The notes under the pieces were generated by a model, which was given only the letters and a program-made list of their open reading frames with translations, searched no databases and was not told the origin of the DNA. From NCBI GenBank assembly GCA_905215555.1, contig CAJMQU010000020.1, positions 1-64,000 of the forward strand: a stretch of DNA of 64,000 nucleotides. The letters run 5' to 3'. Below are positions 45,127 through 53,300 of this stretch, piece by piece. Within the stretch, counting starts at the first letter, position 1. Every line of letters begins with the position of its first letter. Both the position numbers and the translations under genes were made by a program. Source of the DNA: an uncultured bacterium (lineage in GTDB: Bacteria > Bacteroidota > Bacteroidia > Bacteroidales > Bacteroidaceae).

Positions 45127-45342
45127 CTACAACAATTTAACCTTGTTGAAGTTTTGAGGCTTTACGTTTTTTACTTTTTCCCCATCACATTCAATCGCAG
45201 AATGGCATGCACCATAAGATAATGGCTCAGCACATAGATGGCTGATAATGAAAAGTCGGGAGTTACCCCGGAAGAGATTCAAAATACGACCGGCAAAGTT
45301 ACCTTTGCCGGATTGCGCATTAGCAGTCATACCCGACCACAA
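45127..45342 (-). ncRNA. Structured RNA candidate or conserved small ORF
   Basis: On the minus strand this 3' region of the sigma/Spy-like operon holds consecutive stem-loops: GGCAAAGGTAACTTTGCC (7-base stem, GTAA tetraloop), CGGGGTAACTCCCG and CCATTATCTTATGG. A 71-codon frame also runs through it (fragments SGKGNFAGRILNLF and ISHLCAEPLSYGACHSAIE). I have an impression that very similar peptides are annotated in other Bacteroides, but cannot check. The tetraloops and lack of a protein-like pattern favour an RNA element. Confidence 0.4.
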
Positions 45343-45433
45343 CAGAACAATATATAATAATGCGTTTTAGAAAGTCAGATACATATGCCGGCCATGCTCC
45401 ATTCGTATTTATTAAGTAGAGTTAATGAAAATG

Positions 45434-45985
45434 CTATTTACTATTTAATACAGGTCTTCCCGCTACCGATCTTTTTCCCTGTCCGTACTTCTGACCTTTT
45501 CTCCTGTCAAATTCTTTTCTAAATTTATTCGCATTGTTCTTCTCCGTCTGATAAATCTTCATGATCTGTTTGGGAGCCAGGATTTTACGGAACTCATTGT
45601 AATACTTTTCGCGAACATCCAGTATCTTACGACTCTGCGCAAACTGGTCCTTGATCTGCTTTTCTATTTCTGCATCCGTCGGCAAAGGTTTCGGAGTTTG
45701 TCTGGCTTCCGCATTGTTATTCTTCACTCTATCTTTGCGATTCATCATCCGGCATTCGCGCAATTCTTTCAGATAATTCTTGTACACCGGAGCAAATTTA
45801 GCCGCCGTAGCATCATCCAGCATCAACGTTTTCACCATCAGATTTGTTTGTCTCTGCATCATCTGTTCGAGCGTAGGACGTTGTTTGTTATCCTTACCAT
45901 TCTTATTATCCTTGTTCTGTGCAGAAATTGTCTGGCTACCCATCAAAAGAACAGCCAAAAGTACATAAATAAACCTTGTTTTCAT
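45434..45985 (-). CDS. Spy/CpxP-like periplasmic protein
   Basis: A 183-residue secreted, Lys/Arg-rich helical protein with signal peptide (to about ISAQ, residue 22). Pattern TLEQMMQRQTNLMVKTLMLD and FRKILAPKQIMKIYQTEKN matches the LTxxQ-like repeats of the Spy/CpxP class in Bacteroidetes, which act as ATP-independent periplasmic chaperones or envelope sensors. Third gene of a sigma/anti-sigma operon, so probably its product is made under envelope stress. Confidence 0.78.
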   Translation of the reverse strand: MKTRFIYVLLAVLLMGSQTISAQNKDNKNGKDNKQRPTLEQMMQRQTNLMVKTLMLDDATAAKFAPVYKNYLKELRECRMMNRKDRVKNNNAEARQTPKPLPTDAEIEKQIKDQFAQSRKILDVREKYYNEFRKILAPKQIMKIYQTEKNNANKFRKEFDRRKGQKYGQGKRSVAGRPVLNSK

Positions 45986-46008
45986 AAGTTCTTTGTTTTA
46001 ATTAATAC

Positions 46009-46365
46009 CTAATTTAAAAATATATCATTTTCAGAGAAGTTGACAAGCTCTTCCAACTCCTCATCCGACAATTCGTAAATCCATTTATCTGCCGAATCGC
46101 TGCCGCTCCTCCTCTCTATAGCCAGTATATCCGAAGTCCCGTTAGGAACATCTCCTGTCTGGAAATAAGACGGAATAAACAACAGTCCGGCCAGCACTGC
46201 CGCTGCCGCTATCGCAACAGAGGACAATATCTGCAGACGATGCTTCGGGCGCTGCCCGCCATACGTGCGTTCCATTACCTTTTGCTGCATATCCTCAAAG
46301 AAATTATCAGGAGTGCGGTAAGGCATTTTTTTACCTATATCATCAAAATCAAATTCTTTATTCAT
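46009..46365 (-). CDS. Single-helix membrane protein, probable anti-sigma factor
   Basis: A 118-residue protein: cytoplasmic N-terminus (MNKEFDFDDIGKKMPYRTPD, FFEDMQQKVMERT), one membrane helix (about 44-65, ILSSVAIAAAAVLAGLLFIP) and a short outer tail (ELSDEELEELVNFSENDIFL). It starts 6 bases after the ECF sigma gene, the usual place of an anti-sigma factor. No known domain can be named with confidence. Confidence 0.7.
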   Translation of the reverse strand: MNKEFDFDDIGKKMPYRTPDNFFEDMQQKVMERTYGGQRPKHRLQILSSVAIAAAAVLAGLLFIPSYFQTGDVPNGTSDILAIERRSGSDSADKWIYELSDEELEELVNFSENDIFLN

Positions 46366-46370
46366 CGCTC

Positions 46371-46910
46371 TTATCTGTTTAAAATGTATTCTTTTATTTT
46401 TTCTTTCGCATAGTGATAATTCACTTTGAGAGTATCGACCTTGCTATCCAGTATGCGACTGATTTCTTCATAATCAAGCTCATCATAATAGCGCAGGTTG
46501 AATATCAACCGTTGCTTTTCGGGCAAACTCAAGATGGCTTCCTGAAACTTGACCGCCAACTCATTTTCATAATCAATGTAATCGGACGCTTTCAGTTTAC
46601 CCATCAGTTCTTCTTGCACTTCTTCCGACGAAACGGTTCCTTCATTCTTCCGTGTGTTCAGCAGGCGCAGACTTTCGTTTGTTGCAATCCTATAAATCCA
46701 GGTACTCAGCGAGCTTTCGCCACGGAACTGTTCCCAACCGCGATATACCCGGATGAAGACTTCCTGAAGAACATCTTCGGCATCCTCATGCGACACCACC
46801 AAACGCCGTATATAATAGTATATAGGCTCCTGAAAGTTCTCCATCAGCATTTTAAAACCCTTCTTGGGGTCGGAAGCATATACCTGCCGGATCTTATCCT
46901 CGTTTATCAT
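46371..46910 (-). CDS. ECF RNA polymerase sigma factor
   Basis: A 179-residue sigma factor: region 2 (EDAEDVLQEVFIRVYRGWEQ, FRGESSLSTWIYRIATNESL) and region 4 (LPEKQRLIFNLRYYDELDYE, EISRILDSKVDTLKVNYHYA). RpoE-like envelope stress type by neighbours (anti-sigma and Spy-like genes). ATG 46910 is chosen; the preceding in-frame codon at 46913 is TTG. Confidence 0.92.
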   Translation of the reverse strand: MINEDKIRQVYASDPKKGFKMLMENFQEPIYYYIRRLVVSHEDAEDVLQEVFIRVYRGWEQFRGESSLSTWIYRIATNESLRLLNTRKNEGTVSSEEVQEELMGKLKASDYIDYENELAVKFQEAILSLPEKQRLIFNLRYYDELDYEEISRILDSKVDTLKVNYHYAKEKIKEYILNR

Positions 46911-47599
46911 CAATTCTGTTTCTTAGCTTTGTTAGGTTAGAAACATAAAAAGAGACGAAGTTAAATCGGGACGTTTACTTTTTGCATTTATTAAAGGAGT
47001 GGTTAAAAATAAGCAGAATGCATTATTTCTATTTGGTTCATTTTTGTGTGGCTTTGAATGAAATGATGGTTTAGTTATGAGTTCAACCGATACCTGAAGT
47101 TTATCTTCTATATTTATATCTAACCAGAGATATTATCTGAGGAACCCTCAGTCGTTATGTGAGATACACACCTATTAAATACCTGAAATACGCATTATTA
47201 CAATCTCACATTCTCTTCTTTTTTTCAAAAAATCAAAATCATCTGACAAAAACAGACAACAATTTATCTTTAAACTTATTATTAACTGTACGCAAGCAGG
47301 CTCGTCTCCACCAACGGACTAAAGACTCATTGCTTTCCGCTTTTCCTCCGACTCATTGAGTGAACCTGATTCAGTCCCGGACTCATTGTACTCCCAGTCA
47401 GAGGGGATCTGAGAGGGGGAGAAAAGGCGGTAAAACAAAGCAAATACAAAAGTAAATATTACGCACAAAATCCAGTTTTCCTCCTTAATCGATTATGAAC
47501 AGAAAATCGATAGTAAAACATACATTGGTAAAAAACAATTCTTTATGAGAGAGCAAGCAGTATGTAAAACTGGCATTTACCATTACGACGCCCAAATGC
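46911..47599. other. Non-coding, decayed stretch
   Basis: No credible gene. Seen: a hairpin CTGAGG-AAC-CCTCAG (47138-47152); three copies of GACTCATTG at 47324, 47350 and 47380; purine-rich GAGAGGGGGAG near 47411; and, toward 47540-47600, sequence that continues the reverse-transcriptase remnant beyond its stop. Confidence 0.5.
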
Positions 47600-47863
47600 C
47601 TACGAAAGAAACTTGACGTCACGCATATAAGCCACTTGAGTTTTGCTAAGATTCACTTTCAGAAAGAGTTTATTCTCTATGAAAGGGATAAGGTTAGCCA
47701 AAGTACGTTCAGCGGAACAGCGGCTTCTGCAGAATATCACCATATCGTCAGCATAACGGACAGAAAGATGTTCACAGCGTTCAAGCTCCTTATCGTAAGC
47801 GAACATAACTGGGCTCGTTCGGGACTTACACCCTAAAACAGTTCGCCCGTACCGGGCGAACAT
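47600..47863 (-). pseudogene. Group II intron-type reverse transcriptase fragment
   Basis: An 87-codon fragment containing the polymerase motif RYADDMVIFCRSRCSAERTL and then NLIPFIENKLFLKVNLSKTQ, VAYMRDVKFLS, as in group II intron maturase/reverse transcriptases. The frame stops with TAG just after KFLS, and the continuation AFGRRNGKCQF still looks like the family's next segment, so this is a nonsense mutation in a decayed gene. The N-terminal two-thirds are absent, apart from weak similarity at DKELERCEH. No intron domain V is recognisable nearby. Confidence 0.75.
47841..47861. repeat. Perfect palindrome next to the sRNA terminator
   Basis: GTTCGCCCG-TAC-CGGGCGAAC, 9-base arms. It follows the terminator-like hairpin at 47871-47891 on the minus strand and may be a backup terminator stem. 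Confidence 0.55.
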
Positions 47864-47967
47864 AAAAAAAGGCTATCTATCCCAGACAGCCAATCTTTTT
47901 GTTAACCTTAAATCTAATACTATGAAAAACACATTGCAAAGATACGGGCTTTAGGAATATCTCCAAA
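47864..47967 (-). ncRNA. Probable small RNA unit: promoter, short leader, terminator
   Basis: On the minus strand: TTTG (47967-47964), 19 bases, TATCTTTG (47944-47937), the full Bacteroides promoter; then about 40 bases; then a hairpin GGCTGTCTGGGATAGATAGC with C (47891-47871) followed by seven Ts (47870-47864). The predicted transcript runs from about 47930 to 47864, about 65 nt, with no start codon and frame of use. It could be a stand-alone sRNA or an attenuated leader of the former reverse-transcriptase gene. Confidence 0.6.
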
Positions 47968-48042
47968 TTTTCCGCTCCGGACAAACGTATTTATAACATG
48001 GTTTAATAGACCTGATAAACTTGTTAACTTCTCAAGCGCATT

Positions 48043-48059
48043 GTGTTAAAATTTAACAC
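48043..48059. repeat. 17-base palindrome upstream of the DUF4421 gene
   Basis: GTGTTAAA-A-TTTAACAC, perfect 8-base arms, about 150 bases upstream of ATG 48207. Possible regulator site. The rest of 47968-48206 is AT-rich with no other clear signal. Confidence 0.4.
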
Positions 48060-48206
48060 GGGCGTAAACTCAGATGAAACAAAACTGCAAGATTATTGGA
48101 TATATGCAAAAGAACTGTTAAATTCGCAAATAGAATGATTGCATTTTTTCTCTTTTACTTTGTTTATAGTATAAAGATTCGAAGTATTAATTAAAAAATA
48201 AGATTG

Positions 48207-49304
48207 ATGTTGAAAAGAGTTATTTTCTGGTTGTGTATGGTGCTACCTCTCACTTTGTTTGCGCAAAATGAGAGAAACGATTCCATTATATATGATAGCC
48301 TCACCACCGGGAAGCAACAGGGAGGCTTTATGAAAGCCATAAAGAAGTTCCTCAACTTCAACGACTTCGACACCACCTATATCAGTCCAAACCGTTACAA
48401 CTATGCCTTTATGCTGGACCACTTCACAAACTATGAATATTACTCTATAGGCACCGGTGCTCCCGAACCCCAGCGGCTCCGCTTCATGCCCAACCCTCAT
48501 AACAAGATAGGCGCTTACTTCGGCTGGCGCTGGATATTTTTAGGGTGGTCTGTCGATACAGACGGGCTCATCGGAAAGAAAAGCGGAAAAAACAGAGGGA
48601 CGGAGTTCGACCTTAGTCTTTATAGCTCGAAATTAGGGGTAGATATATTCTACCGCCGTACGGGAAACGATTACAAGATACGCAATGTGACAGGTTTTTC
48701 TGACCGTATCCCCTCCAATTACTCGGAAAATTTCAATGGCTTGAAAGTGAATATGAAGGGACTGAATCTATACTATATATTCAATAACCGACGATTCTCC
48801 TATCCGGCTGCTTTCAGCCAGTCCACCAATCAACGCCGAAACGCAGGTTCACTCATAGCCGGATTCTCCGTGTCTACACACAATCTAAAGTTCGATTATA
48901 CCAAGTTGCCCGAAGTCATTCTGGAAACGATGAATGCTGGCATGAAAGTAAGGCATATAAAATACACGAATATCAGCCTTAACTTCGGTTACGCCTACAA
49001 CTGGGTGTTCGCACGCAATTTCCTTGCTTGCCTGTCACTCTGTCCGGCAGTCGCCTATAAAACTTCACACATTGAAAAGGAGGCAGAAGAGCCAAGTGAC
49101 TGGTACAAAAACTTCAATATAGATTTCATATTGCGGGCAGGTTTGGTATATAACAACAGCAAATATTTCGTAGGCGCTTCGTTCCTGGGCAGAACATACG
49201 ATTACTACCGTGACAACTTCTCACTGAACAACGGGTTCGGCACGCTGCAAGTATACGCTGGATTCAACTTCCATCTGAAGAAGGAGCACCGGAAGAAGAA
49301 ATAA
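48207..49304 (+). CDS. DUF4421 family outer-membrane-type protein
   Basis: A 365-residue secreted protein. Signal peptide MLKRVIFWLCMVLPLTLFAQ; the rest alternates aromatic and polar strands (GAYFGWRWIFLGWSVDTDG, RFSYPAAFSQSTNQRRNAGS) and ends as a beta-barrel-like protein (LQVYAGFNFHLKKEHRKKK). I recognise it as DUF4421, function unknown, probably an outer-membrane barrel. ATG 48207 is preferred over the preceding TTG. Confidence 0.8.
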   Translation: MLKRVIFWLCMVLPLTLFAQNERNDSIIYDSLTTGKQQGGFMKAIKKFLNFNDFDTTYISPNRYNYAFMLDHFTNYEYYSIGTGAPEPQRLRFMPNPHNKIGAYFGWRWIFLGWSVDTDGLIGKKSGKNRGTEFDLSLYSSKLGVDIFYRRTGNDYKIRNVTGFSDRIPSNYSENFNGLKVNMKGLNLYYIFNNRRFSYPAAFSQSTNQRRNAGSLIAGFSVSTHNLKFDYTKLPEVILETMNAGMKVRHIKYTNISLNFGYAYNWVFARNFLACLSLCPAVAYKTSHIEKEAEEPSDWYKNFNIDFILRAGLVYNNSKYFVGASFLGRTYDYYRDNFSLNNGFGTLQVYAGFNFHLKKEHRKKK

Positions 49305-49315
49305 TCACCGCAAAA

Positions 49316-49498
49316 TTACCAGAACTTATTATGTTCGGCACTATATTCAAATCCTACAGACTGCAACAGTCCTACAATCGTTTCCTTACTGACATTCATA
49401 TCATCGCAAAGTTCGTCCAGCGAAGAATAACAATCACGCAGTTTCATGTTGATGAAACTGAAAAGCATCATCGGGTCTTCAGGCAATTCCATTTCCAT
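49316..49498 (-). CDS. DUF4250 protein
   Basis: A small cytoplasmic protein of 60 residues starting MEMELPEDPMMLFSFINMKL and continuing RDCYSSLDELCDDMNVSKET. This conserved pattern is the DUF4250 family, widespread in Bacteroidetes and Firmicutes, with unknown function; the second half looks like a small helix-turn-helix. The upstream in-frame codon at 49525 is TTG; ATG 49498 is used. Confidence 0.75.
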   Translation of the reverse strand: MEMELPEDPMMLFSFINMKLRDCYSSLDELCDDMNVSKETIVGLLQSVGFEYSAEHNKFW

Positions 49499-49732
49499 AC
49501 TAATACTTATTGATTCCGGCTGCAAAATTACAACTATCCGGATGATTTTATTCCTCCTGCGAACCTATTTTTTCTATCAAATCCTCGTAGCTTTCTTGAT
49601 ATATTTAGGCTGCATCCCGATGCGAGCCTGCACCAAAGCCCCATTTTCCGAATCTATATACAGTGCTCCACAACAAAGAGGGGTTTTAGTCGTGCCTTTG
49701 CTCAAAATAAACCACATTGACACAATAGTCGT

Positions 49733-50056
49733 CTATAAACGATCAGATACATCTTTATTTTCTTTCAAGGAGATTTGAGTATCAAAATATCCGATATGGG
49801 AAACTTCCAATCCACGAACGATTTCCGCATCCTTTATCTTCAAATAGAACACACCGTCCATATTCGTGACGGTTCCAATGGTCGTACCGGGAACAGATAC
49901 ATTCACGTTTTCCTGCTTCCTCTTGTTATCCTTATTCTTCACTATTCCTGTAACAGTAAAATAGCTTTCAACTTCATCCTATGCCCATAGAAGCGAAACG
50001 CCCAACAGCAGAAATAACCTCAACCACCCAAGTGTAATTCCAACTAACTTTTTCAT
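49733..50056 (-). pseudogene. Secreted carboxypeptidase-regulatory-like protein, interrupted
   Basis: Starting at ATG 50056 the frame reads MKKLVGITLGWLRLFLLLGV then SLLWA and an in-frame TAG, exactly where a signal peptide would end, then continues in the same frame: DEVESYFTVTGIVKNKDNKR, NVNVSVPGTTIGTVTNMDGV, FYLKIKDAEIVRGLEVSHIG, YFDTQISL, stopping at 49733. This is an N-terminal CarboxypepD_reg/SusC-like domain. A CAG-to-TAG change would explain the stop. Downstream (49600-49720) another frame keeps a fragment, GALYIDSENGALVQARIGM, also of related type, so the gene has lost much of its body. Confidence 0.7.
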
Positions 50057-50322
50057 CTTCGTATGATTTTAAAGGTGAACAATTCTTGCTTTCTGCATAT
50101 AAGATCGCCCAGAACAGGAAAAAACTATCCATTTATGAAAAAAACAAGGAAAAAGTCCTGGAAGAAAATATTTCCAACAATAAGCACCAGACATTCCAAT
50201 AGCAAAAGAATGTCCCTATTTTGGTACCGCTACAGAATTCAGGAATTTACGCCAATAGCCTTTTTACTTTCAAGAGGAAAGACGCCTTTGCCCACACGTA
50301 TCACGGCAGAATTTCTACAAAC
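50057..50322. other. Non-coding gap
   Basis: About 270 bases with no gene, promoter or repeat that I can support. Confidence 0.4.
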
Positions 50323-50364
50323 AGAAAAAGGTGCGTCAGTAACCAGCCTGACACACCTTTTTCT
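50323..50364. terminator. Terminator after the GH31 gene
   Basis: Arms AGAAAAAGGTG (50323-50333) and CACCTTTTTCT (50354-50364), extended by GTCAG/CTGAC. Stem ends in A and T runs on both sides, so it can act on both strands; it lies 21 bases after the GH31 stop. Confidence 0.8.
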
Positions 50365-50384
50365 ATAAAATATCCCGCTTCTTC

Positions 50385-53300
50385 TTAGAACGTATGCACG
50401 TTCAATTGTTTGTCTACCAAATACCCGTCTATCACCTTCAAATTGAAAGTAACTTTCCGCTTGGCTTTGAGCTTGATAATAAATAGATCATTATCTCCCT
50501 CAAGCACCTTGCGCTCTCCTATATTTACAAATGTAGGGTATAATGACTTGGTGCCATTGGTGTGGAGTCTGTCATTGGTCAAGTTCTCCATCTCCTTCAT
50601 ACCCAACGGGTGTATGCCTACAAATTCATAGTCGGCAGGATCGTAAGGCAACGCAAAGCTGAGGGCATTCACATAACGCAGGCCGAAACCCTTCACAAGC
50701 ACTTCAACGATTTCATCCTTGGCATAAGCCTGTTTTGGTGTACTGATGCTGACACTTCCTTCCACTTTCTCACCTTCCACGGCATCGGCACCACCATCCA
50801 ATTGTGTGGCAACCACAGAGATGTCGTACGCATCTATCAAACCATTACGATTCAGATCACCGTTACTGATGTATCCTTCAAAGTCTGCATCGCCACGTCT
50901 CAGCCCTGTGTAGTTGATATAGGAAGTCAAGTCATTTTCATCAACCAACTTGTCGTTGTTGATATCGCCCGGAAGATAACTTTCTGTTCCAGGCACCCGG
51001 AAAACGTAAATCTCTCGTCCCGAACCATAATTGCCCACAGCTTCAGTGATACTCATCTTAATATAACGAACGGTAGGAGTTTGAACAAAGGTGAATACCT
51101 TCATTTCATTATCACGTTTCCAGTCGAAAGTTCCCGCTTCGGTCCAATTCTCTTTGTCCATGCTGTAGTAAATAGTGCCTTTTAGCAGTGTTCCGTTCCC
51201 TGCATTCTCACGTGGCAGGTAGTGGAACTTCTCAATCTGGTTGACAGATTTCAGATCCAGAATCAAGTCGAAAGGAACGGCCTTTTCATTGTACTTAGTA
51301 TGCCACAACTCACCTTCCTCAAAATCAAACAGACGACGAAGTGAACGCCCCTGATTAGCAGCTGTAGTTTCGCCCACAATACCATGTATGGCAAATTCCA
51401 GCGGATCTTTCTTGGTAGTGGCACTGAAAGATGCCCAGTCAGACTGTCCGTCTTTGTTCACGGCACGTATCTTAAAGCTATAATTAGTTTCCACATGCAG
51501 ATCTTCAAACAACAATTCTGTGTCTTTTATGGTGCTGTAAAGCATACCGTCAAACTCTATTTCATAAAAATCAGCATTGTCTACTTTGCTCCAAGTTGGC
51601 TTCAGAGTATAGGCTGCCGTGTTTTCTTCCGTCACCTGTGCCTGAGGAGCAACCAGCGAACCCAAGGATACCAGATGGGAGTCTGCCGGAGCAAATACAA
51701 ATCCGCTTATCTTGAGTACTGCCGGAACTGCCGTAATATCGGCAACAGCCAATCTGACGAGGAGTTGAGGATTTTTGGTGATAACCTCTTTTTCGAACTC
51801 GCTGCCTTTGGTAGCAAACTTATTCAGGTTTGGTTGGGCATCGTAAAAGTAAACATTCTCTTTCCGGAGATATTCATCCATGCTGCCAGCTTCAGCGAGT
51901 CTAATCTTATTCTTGCCAATAGTTGCCGAAATTTTCTTAGGTTTTTCAGTTACATTGATCCTGAACTCAGTGGCTTTCTCTTTTACGAAACCATCGAAAT
52001 CACCCTGAGCCGGATGAATGATAACTGTAACATCACCTTTAGCATTGACATCGGATTCAATCAACGTACTCACACCCTTACCTGAACGGTACTCTTCAGT
52101 AGTTCCATCATCATCATACTCGGTGAATGTACTCTGTCCGCAAGGATAAAGTTCGTATATACGTAGTTTTTTATCTACTTCACCGACGTTGTTATGGGGG
52201 GAAGTCATAGGAATAATGGCCCCGTTCTTCACGAATACGGGTAATTTCCAAAGTGGTGCAGCATAATTATTGATGATACGTCCGCCTTGGTATACTTCAC
52301 CAGAAAAATAATCTATCCATTCGCCTTCGGGGAGATAGATGCCGTTACGAATGTCATTGCCTTGTTCATCTGCGCTGGTAGCCTGATAAACAGGCGCCAC
52401 CAGGAAATATGGTCCATAGAGGAACTGATATTGAGTAGCTTTACCCAGCGTGTAAGTATTGGGATATTCTAAGAACATAGCCCGTATCATAGGCAAACCG
52501 TCCACCGATTCTTTAGCAATGCTGTAAGCATAAGGCATAATTTCCGATTTCAGTTTCAGATACCAGCGGTTGATGGAAGTACTCGGTTCGCCTAAGGCAT
52601 GGGGATATTTCTCATTGGCTCCCCAACCGTCCATGTTCAGTTGCATGGGAGTGAAAGTTTTCCACTGAAAGTCTCTAGTATTGATTACCGGATTCTTTCC
52701 ACCGAAGATGCCATCCATATCGGAACAGATATTGGGGTTACCCGACAGCCCCGAACCGATATAAGTCGGAATATGGAAACGGATATACTCCCAGACACCT
52801 CCGGTCTGATCGCCCGACCAGATGCCGGCATAACGTTGTGTACCTGCCCAACCGTCGAGGGAAATAATGAAGGGACGAGCGTCATTTCCATAGTAAGACA
52901 TAATCTGTGCTACATCTGTAATGCCGTTTAGTCCAAAGGAATATCCGGCACCTACCCAAGCGACGTCGGTTTTCAGCACACGTACCCCTGCATCACGCAC
53001 CTCTTTTACAATATCACGTTGCAGCAAAGCGCTGATGCCCTCTTTAGGATGGAGGTCGGACTGTGTCCACAGACCTATTTCCACACCATTCCTATGAGCA
53101 TAATCTGTCAAACTCTTCAAATTCTGAATATTACCGTCCAATGTTTCCGTCTGCCCGTAACCGGCCCCGTAGCCATCGTTAGGCAACAGCCACCCCAAAG
53201 GCATGTCATGGTTCTTGTAGCGATCTATCACAGCGCGTGCCGAGAATTGGTAGTTATCCTTTTCTCCGTTCAACGATTCTTTGATACCTCCATTATCTTT

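Noticed and set aside
47159..47359. 66-codon plus-strand frame in the decayed gap
   Set aside because: Biased AT-rich composition, no homology that I recognise and no ribosome site.
47324..47388. Repeats as a possible CRISPR remnant
   Set aside because: Repeat unit is only 9 bases, spacers are short and no cas genes are present.
49446..49778. 110-codon plus-strand frame
   Set aside because: Antisense to DUF4250 and the pseudogene; no coding features.
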